Shown here in pieces: positions 1-4,827 of a stretch of 12,516 nt of DNA. The DNA comes from JANYCD01 sp043738625. Lineage in GTDB: Bacteria; Pseudomonadota; Gammaproteobacteria; Burkholderiales; Rhodocyclaceae. The notes under the pieces are model-generated. The model had not been told where the DNA came from and did not search any database. It saw only the letters and a program-made list of their open reading frames with translations. Positions within the stretch are counted from its first letter, which is position 1; the number at the start of each line of letters is the position of its first letter. The DNA is taken from the NCBI GenBank assembly GCA_043738625.1, contig JAYUFR010000195.1:1-12516 (forward strand). The letters are read 5' to 3'. The position numbers were made by a program, and so were the translations under genes.

Positions 1-14
1 AAGGCGGTCGTCAG

Positions 15-99
15 GCCGACGTGGTGAAATTGGTAGACACGCTATCTTGAGGGGGTAGTGGCGAAAGCTGTGCGAGTTCGAGTCTCGCCGTCGGCACCA
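15..99 (+). tRNA. tRNA-Leu, anticodon GAG
   Basis: This is a class II tRNA with a long variable arm. The acceptor stem pairs GCCGACG (15-21) with CGTCGGC (89-95), followed by discriminator A96 and an encoded CCA (97-99). The anticodon arm is CTATC (42-46), loop TTGAGGG (47-53) and GGTAG (54-58), with one T-G wobble pair; the anticodon GAG (49-51) reads CUC and CUU leucine codons. The variable arm has a GC-GAAA-GC hairpin around 61-68. The T arm is GCGAG-TTCGAGT-CTCGC. A long variable arm with discriminator A fits leucine. The D arm matches the usual leucine form. nuoA starts 40 bases after the CCA end and no terminator lies between them, so joint transcription with the nuo mRNA followed by processing is possible. 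Confidence 0.97.
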
Positions 100-139
100 A
101 AGTTTGGGTGATCTCCACCAGCCAGGACGCAATGTTTTT
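100..139 (+). other. tRNA-nuoA spacer with nuoA ribosome binding site
   Basis: This short spacer lies between the tRNA 3' end and the nuoA start. AGGA at 124-127 is the only ribosome-binding-like sequence and sits a rather long 12 bases before the ATG at 140. I see no hairpin with a T-run and no convincing -35/-10 pair, so neither a terminator nor a nuo promoter can be supported here. Confidence 0.5.
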
Positions 140-514
140 ATGTTGGAAAATTATTTTCCGGTGCTGATTTTCCTGATCGTTGGCTTGGCCTTCGGTTGCG
201 CACCCCTCATTCTCGGCCGTGTCCTCGGCCCGCACAATCCCGACAGCGAAAAAATCTCCGCCTACGAGTGCGGCTTCGAGGCTTTTGAGGACGCGCGGAT
301 GCAGTTCGATGTCCGCTATTACCTGATCGCCATCATCTTCATCCTGTTCGACCTTGAAATTGCCTTCCTGTTTCCCTGGGCGACCATCTTCAAGGAAATC
401 GTCGCCACCCCCAGCGTCAAGATGTTCGGCTTCTGGGAAATGATTGTTTTCCTCGGCATTCTGGTCATCGGCTACATATACGCGTGGGGTCGAGGGGCAC
501 TGGATTGGGAATGA
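140..514 (+). CDS. nuoA: NADH-quinone oxidoreductase subunit A (NuoA, ND3 type)
   Basis: NuoA is a small membrane subunit of complex I that lines the junction of the peripheral and membrane arms and helps shape the quinone cavity and the start of the proton path. The product is 124 residues with three predicted membrane segments, near residues 6-28, 60-80 and 98-116. The family signature is the loop SAYECGFEAFEDARMQFDVR (residues 40-59) followed by the second helix with the DLE motif (D71, E73). The ATG at 140 is chosen over an in-frame TTG at 104 because it has AGGA upstream and gives the normal family length and N-terminus. The gene ends in TGA at 512-514; an ATG at 511 overlaps this stop and opens a small frame running into nuoB. 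Identity is certain; the start is very likely. Confidence 0.96.
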   Translation: MLENYFPVLIFLIVGLAFGCAPLILGRVLGPHNPDSEKISAYECGFEAFEDARMQFDVRYYLIAIIFILFDLEIAFLFPWATIFKEIVATPSVKMFGFWEMIVFLGILVIGYIYAWGRGALDWE

Positions 515-669
515 TGAACAAGGTCGTGGCACATCGCTTCGTAGCAACTATCTGCGCTGGCGCCTCTGGCCCGGGGGCCAAGTTGAGTGCCCACCCCCCA
601 TCCCCCGCCCCACGGGCGGGGGCGACTGATTGGTTCCCGCACTTCGTGCGGCAAGAGGGGGCGGTATGA
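511..669 (+). CDS. possible small ORF bridging nuoA and nuoB (52 codons)
   Basis: I do not recognise this product. The frame opens at ATG 511, overlapping the nuoA stop as ATGA (511-514), and closes with TGA at 667-669, overlapping the nuoB start as ATGA (666-669). The predicted peptide of 52 residues has an unremarkable start (MMNKVVAHRFVATICAG), a Pro/Ala-rich middle encoded by the C-tract and hairpin sequence, and a WFPHFVRQEG stretch near the end. It has no domain, signal peptide or membrane segment that I can see. The double overlap would let ribosomes pass from nuoA to nuoB, so its value may lie in translation itself. It may equally be a chance open frame through a GC-rich, palindrome-laden insertion. 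Confidence 0.22.
   Translation: MMNKVVAHRFVATICAGASGPGAKLSAHPPSPAPRAGATDWFPHFVRQEGAV
602..622 (+). repeat. perfect 9-bp GC inverted repeat (stem-loop)
   Basis: CCCCCGCCC (602-610) pairs perfectly with GGGCGGGGG (614-622) across a 3-base CAC loop. All nine pairs are G-C, so the RNA hairpin should be very stable. It lies 43 bases upstream of the nuoB ATG. A plain GACTG follows instead of a T-run, so this is not a standard terminator. Confidence 0.75.
637..651 (+). repeat. 6-bp inverted repeat just upstream of the nuoB ribosome binding site
   Basis: CCGCAC (637-642) pairs with GTGCGG (646-651) around a TTC loop. The stem ends three bases before the purine-rich nuoB ribosome binding site (654-661). 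It could keep that site single-stranded or act as an mRNA processing block; the sequence alone does not decide. Confidence 0.6.
654..661 (+). promoter_or_regulatory. nuoB ribosome binding site (AGAGGGGG)
   Basis: A purine-rich AGAGGGGG lies 4 bases before the nuoB ATG at 666, with its core GAGG about 7 bases from the start. It supports the ATG at 666 over an in-frame TTG at 630. Its G-run could also pair with the C-runs at 595-599 or 602-606 upstream. Confidence 0.6.
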
Positions 670-1142
670 GCATTGAAGGCGTTTTGCAAGAAGGTTTCGT
701 CACCACTTCGCTGGACAAGATCATCAACTGGACCCGCACCGGGTCCATGTGGCCGATGACCTTCGGTCTGGCCTGCTGCGCGGTCGAGATGATCCATGTC
801 GGTTGCGCCCGCTATGACCTCGACCGTTTTGGTTCCTTTTTCCGCCCCAGCCCGCGCCAGTCGGACGTGATGATCGTCGCCGGGACGCTGTGCAACAAGA
901 TGGCACCTGCGCTGCGCAAGGTCTATGACCAGATGGCGGAGCCGCGCTGGGTGATCTCCATGGGGTCCTGTGCCAACGGCGGCGGTTACTATCATTATTC
1001 GTATTCCGTGGTGCGCGGTTGCGATCGCATTGTCCCGGTGGATATCTATGTTCCCGGCTGTCCGCCGACCGCCGAAGCGCTGATTTACGGCGTCATTCAG
1101 TTGCAGAACAAGATTCGGCGCACCAATACCATCGCCCGCTAA
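666..1142 (+). CDS. nuoB: NADH-quinone oxidoreductase subunit B (NuoB, PSST type)
   Basis: NuoB carries the [4Fe-4S] cluster N2, the last electron carrier, which reduces quinone in the pocket formed with NuoD and NuoH. The product is 158 residues. Cluster N2 ligands are all visible: the tandem pair C37-C38 in GLACCAVEM, C102 in SMGSCANGGG and C132 in VPGCPPTAEA. The ARYDLDRFG stretch after the tandem cysteines is also typical. Three further cysteines (C47, C76, C119) are not expected ligands. The ATG at 666 is chosen because it has a ribosome binding site and the usual MSIEGVL start; upstream in-frame codons run through hairpin sequence. The gap to nuoA is 151 bases and to nuoC 16 bases. Confidence 0.97.
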   Translation: MSIEGVLQEGFVTTSLDKIINWTRTGSMWPMTFGLACCAVEMIHVGCARYDLDRFGSFFRPSPRQSDVMIVAGTLCNKMAPALRKVYDQMAEPRWVISMGSCANGGGYYHYSYSVVRGCDRIVPVDIYVPGCPPTAEALIYGVIQLQNKIRRTNTIAR

Positions 1143-1158
1143 CCAGGAACAACGACCC

Positions 1159-1758
1159 GTGAGTGCCAAGCTGGAAAAGCTTTGTCAGAATCTGCGTGCC
1201 GTCCTGGGGGACCGCAGCGGCGAACCCGTGGTTGCCGGCGGCGAAGTCACAGTGGAAGTCTCTGCGCAGCGATATCTGGAAGTGGCCGGTCTGTTGCGCG
1301 ACCACCCCGATCTTCGTTTCGAGCAATTGATCGATTTGTGCGGCGTGGATTACTCCACCTATACCGGCTGGGAAGGCCAGCGTTATGCAGTCGTCAATCA
1401 TCTCACCTCGGTGACCCACAACTGGCGCCTGCGGTTGCGCACTTTCGCCAGTGATGACGCGTTTCCCGTATTGGCCTCGATCAATGATCTATGGAACAGC
1501 GCCAACTGGTATGAGCGCGAAGCCTTCGATCTCTACGGCATTCATTTCGACGGCCACACCGATCTGCGCCGCATCCTCACCGACTATGGTTTTGTCGGCC
1601 ATCCGTTCCGCAAGGATTTCCCGATTTCCGGCTATGTCGAGATGCGCTACGATCCGGAGCAGAAACGGGTGATCTACCAACCTGTCACCATCGAGCCACG
1701 CGAAGTGACGCCGCGCATCGTGCGCGAAGAGCAATACGGAAAGGCCGGCCGGGGTTGA
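1159..1758 (+). CDS. nuoC: NADH-quinone oxidoreductase subunit C (NuoC, 30 kDa type)
   Basis: NuoC is a cofactor-free peripheral-arm subunit that packs against NuoD and NuoI and supports the quinone module. The product is 199 residues, the usual length when nuoC is not fused to nuoD. The 30-kDa signature covers residues 118-159: YEREAFDLYGIHFDGH, then DLRRILTDYGF, then GHPFRKDFPISG. The start is a GTG at 1159 with AGGA at 1145-1148, ten bases upstream; no ATG in frame gives a better family length. The gene ends 6 bases before nuoD. The separate nuoC and nuoD differ from the fused gene of E. coli and match most other proteobacteria. Confidence 0.96.
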   Translation: MSAKLEKLCQNLRAVLGDRSGEPVVAGGEVTVEVSAQRYLEVAGLLRDHPDLRFEQLIDLCGVDYSTYTGWEGQRYAVVNHLTSVTHNWRLRLRTFASDDAFPVLASINDLWNSANWYEREAFDLYGIHFDGHTDLRRILTDYGFVGHPFRKDFPISGYVEMRYDPEQKRVIYQPVTIEPREVTPRIVREEQYGKAGRG

Positions 1759-1764
1759 CACATC

Positions 1765-3018
1765 ATGGCTGAGATCAAGAATTACACGCTCAATTTTGGT
1801 CCCCAGCATCCTGCGGCGCATGGCGTATTGCGCCTGATCCTCGAACTGGACGGCGAAGTGATCGTGCGCGCCGACCCGCATATCGGTTTGCTCCACCGTG
1901 CCACCGAGAAGCTGGCCGAAACGCGCACCTGGATCCAGTCGTTACCGTATATGGACCGGCTCGACTACGTTTCGATGATGTGCAACGAACACGCCTACTG
2001 TCTGGCGATGGAGAAGTTGCTTGATATCGAAGTGCCAATGCGCGCCCAATACATCCGGGTCATGTTCGACGAAATTACGCGCGTGCTCAATCATCTGCTC
2101 AACATCGGCACCCACGCCCTCGACATCGGCGCCATGGCGGTGATGCTGTATGCCTTCCGCGACCGCGAGACGCTGATGGATGCCTACGAGGCCGTATCCG
2201 GCGCGCGCATGCATGCCGCCTACTACCGTCCGGGCGGTGTTTACCGCGACCTGCCGGAACGCATGCCTGAATACCGGACCTCGAAGTGGAGCAATGCCGA
2301 AACGGTGAAGGAGTTGAACCAAAACCGTCAAGGTTCGCTGCTCGATTTCCTGGAAGATTTCACCGATCGTTTCATCGGCTATTGCGACGAGTATGAGGAA
2401 TTGCTGACCGACAACCGCATCTGGAAGCAGCGCACCGTCGGCGTCGGCGTGGTGTCGCCTGAGCGCGCATTGAATCTCGGCTTCACCGGCCCCATGCTGC
2501 GCGGTTCTGGCATCGAGTGGGATCTGCGCCGCAAGCAGCCTTACGAGGTGTATGACCGCCTCGATTTCGAGATTCCCATCGGCGTCAACGGTGACTCCTA
2601 CGATCGCTACCTGGTGCGTATGGCAGAAATGCGCCAGTCCAATCGCATTATTCAGCAGTGCATCACCTGGCTGCGCGCAAACCCTGGTCCGGTGATCAGC
2701 GACAACCACAAGGTGGCGCCGCCAGCGCGCGAAAAGATGAAGGCCAACATGGAAGAGCTGATCCATCACTTCAAGCTCTTCACCGAAGGCATTCACGTAC
2801 CCAAGGGCGAGGCTTATGCCGCCATCGAGCATCCCAAGGGCGAATTCGGCGTGTACCTGATTTCCGACGGCGCCAACAAGCCCTACCGCATGAAGCTGCG
2901 TGCGCCGGGTTTTGCCCATCTGGCGGCGCTCAACGAAATGGGCAAGGGCCACATGATTGCCGACGCCGTCACCATCATTGGCACCATGGACGTCGTGTTC
3001 GGCGAAATAGACAGATAA
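1765..3018 (+). CDS. nuoD: NADH-quinone oxidoreductase subunit D (NuoD, 49 kDa type)
   Basis: NuoD forms most of the quinone-reduction site beside cluster N2 and is related to the large subunit of [NiFe] hydrogenases, without the metal site. The product is 417 residues, normal for the family. The N-terminal NFGPQHPAAHGVLR motif contains H19, and DRLDYVSMMCNEHAY contains Y68. These correspond by spacing (49 residues) to the quinone-binding His38 and Tyr87 of the Thermus homologue. Other family stretches include MHAAYYRPGG (residues 149-158), GPMLRGSG and YDRYLVRMAEMRQS. The C-terminus ends in the typical FGEIDR. A GGCCGGGG purine run (1747-1754) precedes the ATG. Its TAA is only two bases before nuoE. 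Confidence 0.98.
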   Translation: MAEIKNYTLNFGPQHPAAHGVLRLILELDGEVIVRADPHIGLLHRATEKLAETRTWIQSLPYMDRLDYVSMMCNEHAYCLAMEKLLDIEVPMRAQYIRVMFDEITRVLNHLLNIGTHALDIGAMAVMLYAFRDRETLMDAYEAVSGARMHAAYYRPGGVYRDLPERMPEYRTSKWSNAETVKELNQNRQGSLLDFLEDFTDRFIGYCDEYEELLTDNRIWKQRTVGVGVVSPERALNLGFTGPMLRGSGIEWDLRRKQPYEVYDRLDFEIPIGVNGDSYDRYLVRMAEMRQSNRIIQQCITWLRANPGPVISDNHKVAPPAREKMKANMEELIHHFKLFTEGIHVPKGEAYAAIEHPKGEFGVYLISDGANKPYRMKLRAPGFAHLAALNEMGKGHMIADAVTIIGTMDVVFGEIDR

Positions 3019-3020
3019 CC

Positions 3021-3494
3021 ATGCTGAGCGAAATTGCCCTCAAGAAAATCGACCGTGAGGTCGCCAAATATCCGTCCGACCAGAAGCAGTCGGCGGTGAT
3101 GGCGGCATTGGCCATTGCGCAAGATGAAAAGGGCTGGCTGGCCCGCGAAACCATCGCTTTCGTGGCGCAGGTGCTCGAGATGACGCCGATCGCGGTGTAC
3201 GAGGTAGCCAGTTTCTACAACATGTACGACCTTGAGCCAACGGGCAAGTACAAGCTGACCATCTGCACCAATCTGCCCTGTGCTCTTTCCGGTGGCGCGC
3301 ATGCGGCGGATTATCTGAAGCAAAAGCTCGGCATCGATTTCAACGAAACCACCGCTGATGGCCGATTCACGCTGAAGGAAGGCGAATGTCTCGGCGCTTG
3401 TGGCGATGCGCCGGTGCTGTTGATGAACAACAAGCGCATGTGTTCCTTCATGACGCCCGAGCAGATCGACAAGCTTCTTGGGGAGTGTTCCTGA
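3021..3494 (+). CDS. nuoE: NADH-quinone oxidoreductase subunit E (NuoE, 24 kDa type)
   Basis: NuoE belongs to the NADH dehydrogenase module and holds the off-path [2Fe-2S] cluster N1a close to the FMN of NuoF. The product is 157 residues with an N-terminal helical bundle followed by a thioredoxin-like fold. N1a ligands are C82 and C87 in CTNLPC and C123 and C127 in CLGAC. The YEVASFYNMYDL stretch (60-71) is characteristic. The frame is open upstream inside nuoD, but the ATG at 3021, two bases after the nuoD stop, gives the normal N-terminus. There is no clear ribosome binding site in the preceding bases, so translation is probably coupled to termination of nuoD. nuoF begins one base after its stop. 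Confidence 0.97.
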   Translation: MLSEIALKKIDREVAKYPSDQKQSAVMAALAIAQDEKGWLARETIAFVAQVLEMTPIAVYEVASFYNMYDLEPTGKYKLTICTNLPCALSGGAHAADYLKQKLGIDFNETTADGRFTLKEGECLGACGDAPVLLMNNKRMCSFMTPEQIDKLLGECS

Positions 3495-3495
3495 A

Positions 3496-4827
3496 ATGAC
3501 ACCCATCGGAGCCATCAACCCCGTGATGTCGGCCGGCTGGAGTCGCGGTGACGATGGCTGGCGCCTGCAGGACTATGTCGCGCGTGGCGGTTACGAAGCC
3601 CTGAAGAAAATCCTCAGTGAAAAGACAACGCCGGATGAGGTGATTAACCTGGTCAAGGCGTCGGTATTGCGCGGCCGCGGCGGCGCCGGTTTTCCGACCG
3701 GTCTCAAGTGGAGTTTCATGCCCAAGAACTATTTGGGAGAAAAATACGTCGTCTGTAATTCCGACGAGGGTGAGCCAGGCACTTTCAAGGATCGCGACAT
3801 CCTTCGTTACGACCCGCATTCGCTGATCGAAGGCATGATCATCGCCGGCTATGCCATGGGCTCCGGCCGTGGCTACAACTATATCCATGGCGAGATCTTC
3901 GAGGTCTATGAACGCTTCGAGGAGGCGCTGGATGAGGCGCGCGCCGCCGGATTGATGGGGCCGAATATCCTCGGTTCCGGTTTCAACTTCGAACTCTTCG
4001 CGCACCACGGCTACGGCGCTTACATCTGCGGTGAAGAAACGGCCCTGCTGGATTCCCTCGAAGGCAAGAAGGGGCAGCCGCGTTACAAGCCGCCGTTTCC
4101 GGCCAGCTTCGGCCTCTACGGCAAGCCGACCACGATCAACAACACCGAGACCTTCGCTGCCGTTCCCTTCATCCTGCGCATGGGCGCGGAACCCTATCTG
4201 AATCTGGGCAAGCCCAACAACGGCGGCACCAAGCTGTTTTCCGTATCAGGCCACGTGAACAAGCCGGGCAATTACGAGATTCCGCTCGGCACTCCGTTCT
4301 CCACTCTGCTCGAACTGGCGGGCGGCATGCGCGGCGGGCGCAAGCTGAAGGCGGTGATTCCCGGCGGTTCCTCGGCGCCGGTGCTTCCCGCTGACCTCAT
4401 GATGGGTATCACCATGGATTACGACGCCATCGCCAAGGCCGGCTCGATGCTGGGTTCCGGCGCGGTGATCGTGATGGACGAGTCGGTATGCATGGTGAAA
4501 GCACTTGAACGTTTGTCCTATTTCTATTTCGAGGAGTCATGCGGTCAATGCACGCCGTGCCGTGAAGGTACCGGCTGGCTGTATCGCATCGTGCATCGCA
4601 TTGAAAACGGCGAAGGCCGCGCTGGTGATCTCGATCTGCTCACCAGCATCACGCCCAACATCATGGGCCGCACCATTTGCGCGCTGGGCGATGCCGCGGC
4701 AATGCCGGTCAACAGTTTCATCAAACACTTCCGCGCCGAGTTCGAACACCACATCGAACACAAGCAATGCCTGGTGCCGCCGGACGTGCAAAAGGCCGGC
4801 AGCACTTTCTTCGTGAGGGCGGCATGA
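3496..4827 (+). CDS. nuoF: NADH-quinone oxidoreductase subunit F (NuoF, 51 kDa type, NADH and FMN binding)
   Basis: NuoF is the entry point for electrons: it binds NADH, accepts hydride on FMN and passes electrons to its [4Fe-4S] cluster N3. The product is 443 residues. The glycine-rich NADH region GRGGAGFPTGLKW is at 60-72 and the FMN region CNSDEGEPGTFKDRD at 87-101. ICGEETALLDSLEG follows at 177-190. The N3 ligands are C349, C352 and C355 in SCGQCTPCREG plus C395 in TICALGD. The ATG at 3496 is chosen over an in-frame TTG at 3478; GGGGAG (3480-3485) lies about ten bases ahead. The stop overlaps the nuoG start as ATGA (4824-4827), a sign of translational coupling within the NADH module. Confidence 0.98.
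   Translation: MTPIGAINPVMSAGWSRGDDGWRLQDYVARGGYEALKKILSEKTTPDEVINLVKASVLRGRGGAGFPTGLKWSFMPKNYLGEKYVVCNSDEGEPGTFKDRDILRYDPHSLIEGMIIAGYAMGSGRGYNYIHGEIFEVYERFEEALDEARAAGLMGPNILGSGFNFELFAHHGYGAYICGEETALLDSLEGKKGQPRYKPPFPASFGLYGKPTTINNTETFAAVPFILRMGAEPYLNLGKPNNGGTKLFSVSGHVNKPGNYEIPLGTPFSTLLELAGGMRGGRKLKAVIPGGSSAPVLPADLMMGITMDYDAIAKAGSMLGSGAVIVMDESVCMVKALERLSYFYFEESCGQCTPCREGTGWLYRIVHRIENGEGRAGDLDLLTSITPNIMGRTICALGDAAAMPVNSFIKHFRAEFEHHIEHKQCLVPPDVQKAGSTFFVRAA

Larger units (their letters stand above)
515..665 (+). other. nuoA-nuoB intergenic region with three hairpins
   Basis: This 151-base gap interrupts an otherwise closely packed operon. It holds three inverted repeats: 567-580 (TGGCC...GGCCA around a 4-base CGGG loop), 602-622 (9-bp perfect stem) and 637-651 (6-bp stem). 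It also has C-rich runs at 595-599 and 602-606. None of the stems is followed by a T-run, so none looks like an intrinsic terminator. The 3' end carries the nuoB ribosome binding site. The composition suggests an inserted or expanded repeat-like element, but I cannot name a family for it. Confidence 0.6.

Noticed and set aside
15..139. Integration site of a genomic island at the tRNA-Leu gene
   Set aside because: Conserved core nuo genes follow at once, with no integrase gene and no repeated tRNA 3' end visible in the window.
100..139. nuo promoter between tRNA and nuoA
   Set aside because: TTGGGT at 104-109 resembles a -35 box, but no -10-like sequence lies at a suitable distance before the start codon.
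602..622. Intrinsic terminator after nuoA
   Set aside because: The stem is strong, but it is not followed by a T-run, and nuoB onward must be transcribed with nuoA for a working complex.
465..1169. Minus-strand open frame (234 codons) opposite nuoB and the nuoA-nuoB gap
   Set aside because: It spans opposite nuoB with low-information His/Arg/Gly-rich translation and no recognisable domain; no promoter or partner gene on that strand.
1942..2952. Minus-strand open frame (336 codons) opposite nuoD
   Set aside because: It mirrors nuoD codon positions, shows no family motif and has no ribosome binding site or operon context; it is a shadow of nuoD.
2658..3020. nuoE with a 121-codon N-terminal extension
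   Set aside because: The frame is open upstream but overlaps the conserved end of nuoD in another frame; the extension is low-complexity and the ATG at 3021 gives the normal NuoE length.
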